NCBI RefSeq assembly: GCF_018362975.1
Contig: NZ_CP074371.1
Coordinates: 2,604,001-2,668,000, forward strand
From: Nocardia tengchongensis
Lineage (GTDB): Bacteria > Actinomycetota > Actinomycetes > Mycobacteriales > Mycobacteriaceae
Direction of reading: 5' to 3'
DNA length: 64,000 bases
Part shown: piece after piece, positions 36,749-49,981 of the stretch
Layout of the letters: each line of letters starts with the position of its first letter
Numbering within the stretch: position 1 is the first letter of the stretch
Made by a program: the position numbers and the translations under genes
The notes under the pieces: generated by a model
Databases searched by the model: none
The model's input: only the letters and a program-made list of their open reading frames with translations
Told to the model about the DNA's origin: nothing

Positions 36749-36822
36749 GGCCCTGTGGCGCAGTTGGTTAGCGCGCCGCCCTGTCACGGCGGAGGTCGCG
36801 GGTTCGAGTCCCGTCAGGGTCG
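36749..36822 (+). tRNA. tRNA-Asp (GTC)
   Basis: A 74-nt cloverleaf: acceptor GGCCCTG pairs with CAGGGTC, D-stem GCGC/GCGC around AGTTGGTTA, anticodon stem CCGCC/GGCGG around CTGTCAC with anticodon GTC, and T-arm CGGGTTCGAGTCCCG. The 3' CCA is not encoded. A terminator follows directly. Confidence 0.95.
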
Positions 36823-36827
36823 CAGCA

Positions 36828-36860
36828 AAGCCCCCTCGCATTCGATGCGAGGGGGCTTTT
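36828..36860 (+). terminator. intrinsic terminator after tRNA-Asp
   Basis: AAGCCCCCTCGCAT pairs with ATGCGAGGGGGCTT around TCG and is followed by TT. It is a textbook hairpin 5 bp after the tRNA. Confidence 0.9.
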
Positions 36861-36920
36861 CGCGTTTCCGGGATGGTTGCTCGTCGCCGCCCAGATATGT
36901 TGCCGACTCTAGATTTGTGA

Positions 36921-38644
<1,724 letters not shown>

Positions 38645-38720
38645 AGGAATATTTCCGCTGACGGGGCCGCTGAGGCGTGTTCCGTCCGGCCGGGCGGGGA
38701 CGATCGCGATAGTGTTGGAT

Positions 38721-40354
<1,634 letters not shown>

Positions 40355-40355
<1 letters not shown>

Positions 40356-41314
40356 TGAACCCACTGCGCCCGGCGATCCTGGCGGCAGCCGGATCGTCAC
40401 GGATCAAGGACGTCATCACCCGGGTTCCGGCGACCTCCGCCGTGGTGCAGCGCTTCGTCGCGGGGGAGACCCGGGCCGAGCTGGTCCCGGTGGCGCGGGC
40501 GCTGCTGGAGAGTGGCCGCTCGGTCAGCGTCGACTTCCTCGGCGAGTACACCACCGATCGGGTCCAGGCGAGCGCCGCTGTGGCGGAGTACTTCTCGCTC
40601 ATCGACGATCTGGCGGAGGCGGAACAATCCTCCGCCGGGGTGCTCACCGACATCCCGCGGGTCGAGGTCTCGCTCAAGCTGTCGGCGCTGGGCCAGTCCT
40701 TGGGGCAGGACGGCCCGGCCATCGCCGCGGAGAACCTGCACAAGCTGTGCGCCAAGGCCGTCGAGCGGCACGTCTGGGTGACCGTCGACGCCGAGGACCA
40801 CACCACCACGGCCGATACGCTCGAGGCCGTCCGCAACGCCCGCGCCGAATTCCCTTGGCTGGCGGTGGCTTTGCAGACCTACCTGCGCCAGGCCGAGGAC
40901 AATGCCCGCGACCTGGCCGCCGACGGCACCCGGATCCGCTTGTGCAAGGGCGCCTATCAGGAACCGGACACCGTGGCCTACCAGCGCCGCGCCGAGGTGG
41001 ACGCCTCCTACCTGCGTTGCCTCGAGGTCCTGCTGCGCAACGCCTGGTACCCGATGATCGCCTCGCACGACCCGGCAATGATCTCCGCCGCCCTGGCGCT
41101 GGCTGCCGAAAATCACCGCGCGCCCGGCGATTTCGAGTTCCAGATGCTCTACGGCATCCGTGACGCCGAACAGCGCCACCTGGTCGGCGAGGGGCATTCG
41201 CTGCGCGTCTACATCCCCTACGGCACCCAGTGGTACGGCTACCTCATGCGCCGTCTCGCCGAACGCCCCGCCAACCTGGGCTTCTTCCTGCGCGCACTGA
41301 CCGAGCGCGGCTGA
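40355..41314 (+). CDS. putB: proline dehydrogenase
   Basis: ATG 40355 has GGAGG at 40346-40350 and overlaps the pruA stop; GTG 40352 is too close to that site. The product of about 319 residues is a monofunctional FAD proline dehydrogenase. Typical parts are VEVSLKLSALGQSLGQDG, VTVDAEDHTTTADTLEAV, VALQTYLRQAEDNARDL, TRIRLCKGAYQEPDTVAY and the C-terminal RVYIPYGTQWYGYLMRRLAE. It passes P5C to PruA. Membrane association is expected from the family. Confidence 0.95.
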
Positions 41315-41321
41315 GGAATCC

Positions 41322-42185
41322 TCAGACCAGGGGACGGCCGAAGCGGCGGCGCAGGCGCATGTCGGCCAGATAGAAGTTGTACGGGAACATGCGCAGGACC
41401 GTGGGCATCCGGGTCCAGACCGCGGAGATCACGCGCACGAAGCCGGTGAAGATGCGTTCGTCGCGGGCGGTCCAGGTCATCGACATCTCGTCGCGCAGGT
41501 GCTGGGGGAGCAGGGCGGTCACGATGAATCGGTGCAGCCCGCCCAGGGTGATCTGCAGCGGCCAGGCCAGCATCTTCAGGTCGGTGAGGTCGTTGAAGTA
41601 CTTGCGGGTGGGCCCGTCGATGGTCTTGGTGGCGAGGTTCTCGTCCCAGTAGGCGTAGAAGTCGTCGCGGGTGGCGGGCCACATCTCCGGGCGCATCTGC
41701 AGGGTGGTGCCCAGGCGGGCGCAGTACTGGTAGAAGGCTTCGGCCAGTTGGGGATTCATCGGGCCGCGCATGCGGTGGTAGAGGTCGTCGACGCCCCAGT
41801 ACAGGCAGGCCGCCACCCACAGCTGGAGTTTCGGGTCGAAGGCGTTGTACTTGACCGGGCTGCCGGGCTTGGAGTGGACGGTGCGGTGCGAGCGGTTCAC
41901 GGCCTCGCGGTAGGCGGCGCGGTCCTCATCGTTGCCGAGCAGTGCGACCGACAGATAGGTGAGGGTGGTGCGCAGTCGCTTGAGCGGGTGCAGCGTCACC
42001 TTGCCGCTGTCGACGTCGCTCTCCATGACGCCGTATGCGACCGGCTTGAGCGACAGCTGCATGACGACATTGGCCGCCCCGCCCAGGAAGGCCGCCACGC
42101 CGTCGATGTGCTCGCGCATGGACTCGGGGGTCAGCGGCTCGTAGGCCGGGGGCAGCTCGTCGAATTGGTGCAGCGGGGCGGTCAT
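41322..42185 (-). CDS. MpaB/DUF2236-family oxygenase-like protein, copy 1
   Basis: The product has 287 residues, with no signal peptide. Segments VVMQLSLKPVAYGVMESDVD, VKYNAFDPKLQLWVAACLYW, RLGTTLQMRPEMWPATRDDF and LLPQHLRDEMSMTWTARDER define the MpaB/latex-clearing-like DUF2236 family, in which a heme-type site is proposed. Substrate is unknown. The gene is divergent from the TetR gene at 42332, with a GTGAGAA-N15-TTCTCAC dyad between them. A paralogue lies on the other side of the TetR gene. Confidence 0.8.
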   Translation of the reverse strand: MTAPLHQFDELPPAYEPLTPESMREHIDGVAAFLGGAANVVMQLSLKPVAYGVMESDVDSGKVTLHPLKRLRTTLTYLSVALLGNDEDRAAYREAVNRSHRTVHSKPGSPVKYNAFDPKLQLWVAACLYWGVDDLYHRMRGPMNPQLAEAFYQYCARLGTTLQMRPEMWPATRDDFYAYWDENLATKTIDGPTRKYFNDLTDLKMLAWPLQITLGGLHRFIVTALLPQHLRDEMSMTWTARDERIFTGFVRVISAVWTRMPTVLRMFPYNFYLADMRLRRRFGRPLV

Positions 42186-42230
42186 CGTTGACTCGACTCC
42201 TCGTCGTCACTCCTCACCGATGAGGAGAGT

Positions 42231-42259
42231 GTGAGAAACTTCGCTGCTCACCTTCTCAC
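42231..42259. promoter_or_regulatory. operator-like dyad between copy 1 and the TetR gene
   Basis: GTGAGAA and TTCTCAC are separated by 15 bp in the 146-bp gap between divergent starts at 42185 and 42332. The right half ACCTTCTCACC is repeated exactly, inverted, at the second dyad (43849-43859). Confidence 0.55.
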
Positions 42260-42331
42260 CATGGGGTGGCCGTGTCAATGTGCGAAGATTAGTGCCTCAC
42301 CGTTTCTTCGTGACCGGAAAGGGCTCGGACC

Positions 42332-42964
42332 ATGGCCAAACTGGCCAAACTGCTGCCGCTCGTGCGCGGATCCGGTCCCGAGGACCGCAATCAGGCCAAG
42401 GTCCTCGACGCCGCGTTGCTGGCCTTCCTGGACTTCGGCATCAAACGCACCAGCATGGTCGAGGTCGCCCGGCGCGGCGGGCTCTCACTGGCCACGCTCT
42501 ACCGCCGCTTCGCCGGCAAGAATGATCTCATCCAGGCCGTCGGCCTGCGGCAGGCCCGCCAGTTCGTCGACGACGTGGACGCCGCCGTGCAGGGCCCGAT
42601 CGAGGCCGACGCCAGCGCCGAGGAACAGATCGTCGCTTTGTTCGTGGCCTTCACCGAGGGGCTGCGCCGCAATCAGCTGCTGGATCGGCTGCTGAAGACC
42701 GAACCAGAGATCGTGCTGCCGTACCTGACCGTGCACGGCGCGCCCGTGATCGAACTGGGCCGCGACTACCTGGCCGAGTTCATCGCCCGGCTACAGGCGG
42801 AAGGCAAACTGCCGCAGTACGATCCGCTGCCGCTGGCCGAGTTCACCGCCCGCGCCGCGCTCTCGCTCGCGCTGACCCCCCAGACCGTGATTCCGCTCGA
42901 CGATCCGGAGGCGCTGCGGCGCTTCGCCCGCGACCACGTCATCCCGAGCTTCCGAATCCTCTGA
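42332..42964 (+). CDS. TetR/AcrR-family regulator
   Basis: The 210-residue product has a TetR HTH near residues 20-65: QAKVLDAALLAFLDFGIKRT, SMVEVARRGGLSLATLYRRF and AGKNDLIQAVG. The C-terminal helical domain is not matched to a ligand class. It sits between two MpaB-like genes that both point away on the minus strand, and dyads of equal geometry precede both, so it most likely represses both. Confidence 0.85.
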   Translation: MAKLAKLLPLVRGSGPEDRNQAKVLDAALLAFLDFGIKRTSMVEVARRGGLSLATLYRRFAGKNDLIQAVGLRQARQFVDDVDAAVQGPIEADASAEEQIVALFVAFTEGLRRNQLLDRLLKTEPEIVLPYLTVHGAPVIELGRDYLAEFIARLQAEGKLPQYDPLPLAEFTARAALSLALTPQTVIPLDDPEALRRFARDHVIPSFRIL

Positions 42965-42977
42965 CCGGCAACGGTTC

Positions 42978-43841
42978 TCACACCAGCCGCAGGCCCAGCC
43001 GGCGGCGAATCCGCATATCGGTGAGATAGACGTTGAGCGGGAACGCGCGCAGCATCGGCGGCACCACCGACTCGACCGCGCCCGCGGTCCGCAGCATGGC
43101 GGCCAGCACGCGGTCCTGGCGCGGCGTCCACGTCATGCCCATCTCGTCCCGGAGATGTTGCGGCAGCAGGCCGGTCACGAAGAAGCGGTGCACGCCCGCG
43201 AACGGCGGGCGCAGCGGCCGGGGCAGCATCTTCAGGTCGATGAGGTCGTCGAAGTACGCCCGGATCTTCGGGTCGATGCGGGTCTTGGCGAGGTTCTCCG
43301 CCCAGTACCGATCGAAGGCGGCGCGGTCGGCGGGCCACATCTCCGGGCGCACCTGCAGGGTGGTGCCCAGGCGCGCGGCGTGGACGTAGAAGGCATCGGC
43401 GTCGTAGTCGTCCATCGGGCCGTGCATGCGCTCGTAAAGGTCGCGTGCGCCCCAGTACAGGCAGGCCGCCACCCAGAGCTGGAGTTTCGGGTCGAAGGCG
43501 TTGTACTTCACGGTGCTGTCCGGGCGGGAGCGGACGTACTTGTGCACGGCGTCCACCGCCTCCCGGTAGGCCGCGCGGTCCGCCTCGGTGCCCAGCAGGG
43601 CGACGGCCAGGTAGGTCAGCGTGGTGCGCAGCCGCTTCCACGGGTGGATCATGACGTTCCCGGATTCCACCGGGCTCTCCACCACGCCGTAGCCGACGGG
43701 CGGGTTGGAGAGCTGCATGATCACGTTCGCGGCCGCGCCGAAGAAGCCGGCGGCGCCGTCCAGGTAGCGGCGGACATCGATCTCCGGTGCGGGCGCGACG
43801 GATTCGAACGGCGGGGCAGCGGCCTGGTCATCGTTGACCAC
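42978..43841 (-). CDS. MpaB/DUF2236-family oxygenase-like protein, copy 2
   Basis: GTG 43841 gives 287 residues, the same length as copy 1, and the two align end to end (VIMQLSNPPVGYGVVESPVE, VKYNAFDPKLQLWVAACLYW, RLGTTLQVRPEMWPADRAAF and LLPQHLRDEMGMTWTPRQDR). N- and C-terminal regions differ most. The ancestral gene was duplicated around the TetR gene or with it. The start lies 9 bp from the second dyad, so transcription is probably leaderless or nearly so. Confidence 0.8.
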   Translation of the reverse strand: MVNDDQAAAPPFESVAPAPEIDVRRYLDGAAGFFGAAANVIMQLSNPPVGYGVVESPVESGNVMIHPWKRLRTTLTYLAVALLGTEADRAAYREAVDAVHKYVRSRPDSTVKYNAFDPKLQLWVAACLYWGARDLYERMHGPMDDYDADAFYVHAARLGTTLQVRPEMWPADRAAFDRYWAENLAKTRIDPKIRAYFDDLIDLKMLPRPLRPPFAGVHRFFVTGLLPQHLRDEMGMTWTPRQDRVLAAMLRTAGAVESVVPPMLRAFPLNVYLTDMRIRRRLGLRLV

Positions 43842-43849
43842 ACCCTCTG

Positions 43850-43878
43850 GTGAGAAGGTTGTATAGAAACTGTCTTAC
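43850..43878. promoter_or_regulatory. second operator-like dyad, upstream of copy 2
   Basis: GTGAGAA and GTCTTAC lie 15 bp apart, the same spacing as in the dyad at 42231-42259. The left half GGTGAGAAGGT is the exact complement of the first dyad's right half. The site lies in the gap shared with the fadD36-like gene. Confidence 0.55.
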
Positions 43879-43955
43879 CCACTCGGGTGGTCTGTCAACC
43901 GGCCGGACGGCTTCGCAAGCGATTCGTTGCGTGCGCGCTCGGGTAGCGTGAGCCC

Positions 43956-45377
43956 GTGTCGCCGCTGTTGCTGAGCTCGTTGAATCCGGCCGCCATCGCC
44001 GCCGGAGCCGATATCCCCGATGCCGTCACCATCGACGGGGAAACCCTGTCGCGCAGTGATCTGCTCGGCGCGGCCACCTCGGTCGCCGAACGCGTCGCCC
44101 AGGCCCGGCGGGTCGCCGTCCTGGCCGAGCCGACCGTCACCACCGTGCTCGCCGTGATCGGCTGCCTGATCGCCGGCGTGACCGTGGTGCCGGTGCCGCC
44201 GGACGCGGGCAGCGCGGAACTGACGCACATCCTCACCGATTCCGGCGCGCAGGCCTGGCTGGGGAAGGCCCCCGCCGGGTCGGAACTGCCGGTGATTCCG
44301 GTGCGCAAACACGCCCGGTCCTGGCATCGGTACGCCGAACCCGCTGGGAACGCAACGGCTTTCGTGCTCTACACCTCCGGAACGACCGGCGCGCCCAAGG
44401 GTGTGATGCTCAGTCGCGCCGCCATCGCCGCCGGGCTCGACGCCCTGATCCAGGCGTGGGGATGGACCTCGAAAGACGTGCTGGTGCACGGTCTTCCGCT
44501 GTTCCACGTGCACGGCCTCATCCTCGGCGTGCTCGGCCCGCTGCGCGCGGGCAGCCCGCTCGTCCACACCGGCAAGCCCACCCCGCGCGCCTACGCCGAC
44601 GCGCACGGCACCATGTACTTCGGGGTCCCCACCGTCTGGTCGCGGGTCGTCGAAGAACCCGACGCCGCACAGGAATTGGCGAAGGCCCGCATCCTGATCT
44701 CGGGCAGCGCCCCGCTGCCCGTGCCGGTGTTCGAGCGGCTGGCCGAGCTCACCGGGCACGCCCCGATCGAGCGCTACGGCATGAGCGAAACCATGATCAC
44801 CCTCTCCACCCGGCCCGACGGGGAACGCCGCCCCGGCTGGGTGGGCACCCCCGTGGCGGGCGTGGAGACGCGGCTGCGCGACGAGTCCGGCGCGCCCGTG
44901 CCGCACGACGGGGAAAGCGTCGGCGGACTGCAGGTGCGCGGACCCATGCTGTTCGACGGCTACCTGGGCAAGCCCGAGGTGACCGCCGAGAACTACACCG
45001 CCGACGGCTGGTTCAAGACCGGTGACGTGGCCGTCATCGACGCCGAGGGGTTCCACCGCATCGTGGGCCGGGAATCGGTGGACCTGATCAAGTCCGGCGG
45101 CTACCGCATCGGCGCGGGCGAGATCGAGACCTCGCTGCTCGGGCATCCCGCCGTCGCCGAGACCGCGGTCATCGGCGTCCCGGATGAGGACCTCGGGCAG
45201 CGCATCGTCGCCTACGTGGTGCTGCTGCGCGACGAGGCCGGGGAGGCGATCGCCGAGGAGCTCATCGCCCATGTGGCGGGCGAACTCTCGGTGCACAAGC
45301 GCCCGCGCGAGGTGCGCGTCGTGACCGCGCTGCCGCGCAACGCCATGGGAAAGGTGCAGAAGAAGCTGCTGTCTTGA
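43956..45377 (+). CDS. fadD36: acyl-CoA synthetase (FadD36-like)
   Basis: GTG 43956 gives 473 residues. It is an ANL-family enzyme that adenylates a carboxylic acid and links it to CoA. The P-loop is FVLYTSGTTGAPKGVMLSRA near 140, with YGMSETMI (A5), DGWFKTGDVAVIDAEGFHRI (A7/A8) and the catalytic Lys in LPRNAMGKVQKK (A10). Length and position agree with Rv1193. Substrate is unknown; short or methyl-branched acids are typical for FadD36. It is divergent from MpaB copy 2. Confidence 0.85.
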   Translation: MSPLLLSSLNPAAIAAGADIPDAVTIDGETLSRSDLLGAATSVAERVAQARRVAVLAEPTVTTVLAVIGCLIAGVTVVPVPPDAGSAELTHILTDSGAQAWLGKAPAGSELPVIPVRKHARSWHRYAEPAGNATAFVLYTSGTTGAPKGVMLSRAAIAAGLDALIQAWGWTSKDVLVHGLPLFHVHGLILGVLGPLRAGSPLVHTGKPTPRAYADAHGTMYFGVPTVWSRVVEEPDAAQELAKARILISGSAPLPVPVFERLAELTGHAPIERYGMSETMITLSTRPDGERRPGWVGTPVAGVETRLRDESGAPVPHDGESVGGLQVRGPMLFDGYLGKPEVTAENYTADGWFKTGDVAVIDAEGFHRIVGRESVDLIKSGGYRIGAGEIETSLLGHPAVAETAVIGVPDEDLGQRIVAYVVLLRDEAGEAIAEELIAHVAGELSVHKRPREVRVVTALPRNAMGKVQKKLLS

Positions 45378-45411
45378 CCTCGAGTGTGCTCGAGGTTTTA
45401 GCGTGATCGAC

Positions 45412-45783
45412 ATGACCGCATCACTGTCGCCCGCCCAGATCGAATACCTGAACAGCCAGCGGCTGGGGCGGCTGGCCACCATCCGCCCCGACGGCTCCCC
45501 GCAGAACAATCCGGTGGGGTTCCGCTACAACGCGGCGCTGGGCACCATCGACATCGGCGGCCGCGACCTGGCCGCCAGCCAGAAGTTCCGCAACCTGGCC
45601 AAGGACGACCGCGTCGCCTTCGTCGTCGACGACGTCCCCTCGGTCGATCCGTGGACCGTGCGGTGCCTCGAAATTCGCGGCACCGCACAGGCTTTGCGCG
45701 ACGTCGAGCCGTTCTACCCCGGCCTGTCCCCGGAACTCATCCGGATCACCCCCGAACGGGTCATCGCCTTCGGCATCGAGTGA
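45412..45783 (+). CDS. PPOX-class F420-dependent oxidoreductase-like protein
   Basis: ATG 45412 is preferred to GTG 45403 and gives 123 residues. The split-barrel pattern LNSQRLGRLATIRPDGSPQN, NPVGFRY, LGTIDIGGRD, KFRNLAKDDRVAFVVDDVPS and IRGTAQAL matches the small F420/FMN-binding PPOX family, which reduces or oxidises small molecules. Substrate is unknown. It follows fadD36 closely (34 bp) on the same strand. Confidence 0.8.
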   Translation: MTASLSPAQIEYLNSQRLGRLATIRPDGSPQNNPVGFRYNAALGTIDIGGRDLAASQKFRNLAKDDRVAFVVDDVPSVDPWTVRCLEIRGTAQALRDVEPFYPGLSPELIRITPERVIAFGIE

Positions 45784-45847
45784 CACCCGGGTTCGGGTGC
45801 CGCAGGTTTCGGGGTCTGGCCGCCGGTCCGCCCCGCACCTAGCGTCC

Positions 45848-45870
45848 TGGAACGAAATTGTTCGTTTCCA
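45848..45870. promoter_or_regulatory. dyad just upstream of the small secreted protein gene
   Basis: TGGAACGAA and TTCGTTTCCA are inverted around ATTG with a one-base bulge. The element ends at the AAGGAGG site. It may be an operator or an mRNA hairpin. Confidence 0.35.
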
Positions 45871-45884
45871 AGGAGGCCCGATCG

Positions 45885-46195
45885 ATGCCCACCGCACTGC
45901 GCACCACGCTGGCCGCCACAGCCGCCCTCGCCGGGCTGCTCGCCCCCGCCGCCGCGGCGACCGCCGCCCCGCTGCCGCTCACCCCGATGCAGCAGCCCGT
46001 CGAGCCGGTCGCCGGACCCACCACGACCGGATCGGTGAACACCGGGCCCAACGGCACCGTTCATTCGACCCCTCGGCCGCCGGTTCGGCGAACCTGATCA
46101 AGGCGCTCCAAACAGGTTCGGGTCAGTGCAACAACACGATGCCCATCCCGGTGCTCGACGGATCGGCCGCCCCGTGGTGCGCCCTGTACAAGTGA
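45885..46195 (+). CDS. small secreted protein, with one apparent frameshift
   Basis: ATG 45885 has an excellent AAGGAGG site. The signal peptide is RTTLAATAALAGLLAPAAAA, with cleavage after TAA. Read literally, the frame ends at 46097 in a nonsense Arg/Pro tail. One missing base near 46059-46065 restores FDPSAAGSANLIKALQTGSG, then QCNNTMPIPVLDGSAAPWCA, for about 103 residues with two Cys. The restored sequence looks more protein-like. Function is unknown; secretion is clear. Confidence 0.6.
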
Positions 46196-46212
46196 TCCAC
46201 CGGTGAAATGAC

Positions 46213-46247
46213 GAAAACCCCTGCGGCCCAGGCCGGCAGGGGTTTTC
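46213..46247. terminator. bidirectional terminator between convergent genes
   Basis: GAAAACCCCTGC pairs with GCAGGGGTTTTC. The A and T runs on either side make it work as an intrinsic terminator for both the secreted protein (+) and dapD (-). Confidence 0.8.
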
Positions 46248-46261
46248 GCGCAAAGCGGGTG

Positions 46262-47224
46262 CTAGTCGTTGGCGTGCAGCGCCGCGTTCAGCTCGATGCC
46301 GGTGCCCTTGCGCGGGCGCACCTCGACCGCGCCGGTCAGCGAGTTGCGGATGAACAGCAGGTTCGACTTGCCCGACAGCTCACCGGCCTTCACGGTCTTG
46401 CCGTCCGGCAGCGTGACCTTGGTGCCCGCGGTGACATAGAGCCCCGCCTCCACCACGCAGTCGTCGCCGAGCGAGATGCCCAGGCCCGAGTTGGCGCCCA
46501 GCAGGCAGCGCTCGCCCAGCGCGATGACCTGCTTGCCGCCGCCGGACAGGGTGCCCATGATGGACGCGCCGCCGCCGACGTCGGAGCCGTCGCCGACCAC
46601 CACACCGGCCGAGATGCGGCCCTCCACCATGGAATTGCCGAGCGTGCCGGCATTGAAGTTGACGAAGCCCTCGTGCATGACGGTGGTGCCCGAGGCCAGG
46701 TGCGCGCCCAGGCGCACGCGGTCGGCGTCGGCGATCCGCACGCCCGACGGCAGCACGTAGTCCACCAGGCGCGGGAACTTGTCGACGCCGTACACGGTGA
46801 CCTGGCCGCGGGCCCGCAGCTTCAGGCGGGTCAGCTCGAATTCCTCGGTCGAGCACGGACCGTGGTTGGTCCACACCACGTTCGCGAGCAGCCCGAAGAT
46901 GCCGTCCAGGTTCGCGCCGTGCGGGCGGACCAGCCGGTGCGAGAGCAGGTGCAGGCGCAGGTAGGCGTCGTGGGTGTCGATCGGGGCGGCGGCCAGGTCG
47001 GCGATGACGGTCCGGACCACGACGGTCTCGACGCGTCGGTCCTCATCGGCGCCGGCCGCGCTCGCGAACTTGGCGAACTCGGGGTCGGAGGCGTCCAGCC
47101 GCACCGTGCCGACCTCGTCGGCGGAGTATTCGCCGAGAGTCGGGTACGGGTACCAGGTGTCGAGGACCGTACCGTTGACGGTGATGGTGGCGATGCCGAC
47201 TGCGGAAGCTCCCTGTGTACTCAC
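46262..47224 (-). CDS. dapD: tetrahydrodipicolinate N-succinyltransferase DapD
   Basis: The GTG at 47224 gives 320 residues. DapD succinylates tetrahydrodipicolinate in the lysine/DAP route. The N-terminal domain is followed by a left-handed beta-helix: [60 protein letters not shown] and [20 protein letters not shown]. These match the actinobacterial DapD (Rv1201c). It is divergent from dapE, with about 110 bp in between. Confidence 0.95.
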   Translation of the reverse strand: MSTQGASAVGIATITVNGTVLDTWYPYPTLGEYSADEVGTVRLDASDPEFAKFASAAGADEDRRVETVVVRTVIADLAAAPIDTHDAYLRLHLLSHRLVRPHGANLDGIFGLLANVVWTNHGPCSTEEFELTRLKLRARGQVTVYGVDKFPRLVDYVLPSGVRIADADRVRLGAHLASGTTVMHEGFVNFNAGTLGNSMVEGRISAGVVVGDGSDVGGGASIMGTLSGGGKQVIALGERCLLGANSGLGISLGDDCVVEAGLYVTAGTKVTLPDGKTVKAGELSGKSNLLFIRNSLTGAVEVRPRKGTGIELNAALHAND

Positions 47225-47333
47225 GTCCCCGTACGTTACCCGGCGGTGAATTCGTACCCCATGCGGTGCCGATTTGTGCCAACGCAGTGACCGTGCGAAG
47301 AACTGCGGTTATTCCTGCTTTAGGGTGGATCGA

Positions 47334-48436
47334 GTGACCATCGATCTGAGTGCCGACCCCGTTTCACTCACCGCCGCGCTCGTGGACATTCCGAGCGTGT
47401 CTCAGAACGAGACGGTCATCGCCGACATCGTCGAAAAGGCACTGCGCGAACAGACCACCGGCTTCGAGATCCTGCGCCACGGCAATACCGTGCTGGCGCG
47501 GACGAATCGGGGGCTGCCGAGCCGGGTGATCCTGGCCGGGCATCTGGACACCGTGCCGATCGCCGACAACGTGCCCGGCCACTTCGAGACCACCGCGGAC
47601 GGCGAAGTGCAGTTGTGGGGTTGCGGCAGCGTCGACATGAAGTCCGGGGACGCGGTCTTCCTGCACCTGGCCGCCACCGTGGCCGATCCGGTGCACGATC
47701 TGACCCTCATCTTCTACGACGGTGAGGAGATCGCCGCCGAGTTCAACGGGCTCGGCCGCATCGAACGCGAACTGCCCGAATGGCTCGACGGCGATCTGGC
47801 CATCCTCGGCGAGCCCTCCGGCGGCTGGATCGAGGCGGGCTGCCAGGGCACCCTGCGGGTGCGCCTGACCACCGCCGGGGTGCGCGCCCACACCGCGCGA
47901 GCCTGGCTGGGGACAACGCCATTCACCGTTTGGCCCCGATCCTGGAACGGCTCGCCGCCTATGCGGCGCGCGAGGTCGAGATCGACGGCTGCACCTACCG
48001 CGAGGGCCTGTCCGCGGTCCGCGTCGAGGGCGGCGTGGCCGGCAACGTGGTGCCGGACGTGGCCACCGTCGACGTGAACTTCCGCTTCGCCCCCGACCGC
48101 ACCCTGGAACAGGCCACCGAGCATGTGCGCGAGGTGTTCGCCGGGCTGGAACTGGAATTCGAGCGCACCGACGGCGCGCCCGGAGCCCTGCCCGGCCTGT
48201 CCAATCCGGCCGCCAAGGACCTGATCGAGATCGTGCACGCGCACGGCAGCGGCGGCGTCCGCGCCAAGTACGGCTGGACCGATGTCTCGCGGTTCGCCGC
48301 CCGCGGCATGCCGGCGGTGAACTTCGGCCCGGGCGACCCGAACCTGGCGCACAAGCGCGACGAGCACCTGCCCGTCGATCAGATCACCCACGTGGCAGCG
48401 ATGCTGCGTAGCTATCTGACCGGCACCAAGATCTGA
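47334..48436 (+). CDS. dapE: succinyl-diaminopimelate desuccinylase DapE, with one apparent frameshift
   Basis: GTG 47334 starts [20 protein letters not shown]. This M20 zinc peptidase frees L,L-DAP from its succinyl form. Metal ligands are in [15 protein letters not shown] (His-x-Asp), the [13 protein letters not shown]sp, and [12 protein letters not shown] (EE). The frame breaks at the G run 47909-47912 (CTGGGGACAAC). One more G gives [20 protein letters not shown], the normal sequence, and then [20 protein letters not shown]. The restored protein has about 367 residues. It is divergent from dapD. Confidence 0.9.
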
Positions 48437-48446
48437 TCTGCTCGAA

Positions 48447-48539
48447 GGTTCGCGGCCGTCTCGATTCTGGACTGACGGAGCGGGGGAGCGAAGCGGAGGA
48501 GCGGACGAGGGAAGAATCGAGACTTCGGGGCCGCGAACC
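48447..48539. repeat. large imperfect inverted repeat
   Basis: GGTTCGCGGCC followed by GTCTCGATTCT pairs with AGAATCGAGAC and GGCCGCGAACC, with a 5-base bulge TTCGG and a 44-base loop rich in GGAGCG/GAAGCG. It begins 11 bp after dapE and ends 38 bp before the LOG gene. It could be a terminator, attenuator or REP/MITE-like element. The following CCGGAGCGAAGCG repeats part of the loop. Confidence 0.55.
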
Positions 48540-48577
48540 AGCCCGGAGCGAAGCGTAGGGCGAAAGGACACTGCTCC

Positions 48578-49377
<800 letters not shown>

Positions 49378-49381
<4 letters not shown>

Positions 49382-49926
49382 GCGACGCGTACGCGGTCTG
49401 CGTGTACTGCTCGGCCAGCGTCGACGATCCGGTGGCGCTGGACCTGGCCACCCGGGTCGGCGCCGAGATCGGCCGTCGCGGTTGGCAATTGGTCTCCGGT
49501 GGCGGCAATGTGTCGATGATGGGCGCGGTCGCGCAGGCGGCGCGGGCGGCGGGCGCGCACACCGTCGGGGTCATCCCGAAGCGGCTGGTGCACCGCGAGG
49601 TCGCCGACACCGACGCCGACGAGCTGATCGTCACCGACACCATGCGCGAGCGCAAACAGGTCATGGACGAGCGCGCCGACGCCTTCCTGACCCTGCCCGG
49701 CGGCATCGGCACCCTCGAGGAACTCTTCGAAACCTGGACCGGGGCCTACCTGGGCGTGCACGCCAAACCCGTGGTGGTGCTCGACCCGCAGGACCACTAC
49801 CGGGGGCTCTTCGACTGGATCGGGGAGCTGCGGGTGCGCGGGTACGCGGGGCTGGAGGCCATCGACCGGGTGCTGGTGACCAAGAGCTTCGACACCGCCT
49901 TCGCCGGGCTGCGTCTCACTCGTTGA
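49378..49926 (+). CDS. LOG-family protein (Rv1205-like), shorter paralogue
   Basis: GTG 49378 overlaps the previous stop by 4 bp and gives 182 residues. The family motifs AYAVCVYCSASVDDP, LVSGGGNVSMMGAVAQAARA and FLTLPGGIGTLEELFETWTG are complete. Mycobacterial Rv1205 makes cytokinins and lies at the same position before fadD6. The length is the usual one for the family. Confidence 0.9.
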
Positions 49927-49981
49927 GCGGGACCCTCCGGTTTCACTCGACAAGATCGGGCGAATCGGTAAGGGTGTCCTC

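Noticed and set aside
36749..36822. tRNA-Asp as an integration site
   Set aside because: No integrase, no direct repeat of the tRNA 3' end and only chromosomal-type genes downstream were seen.
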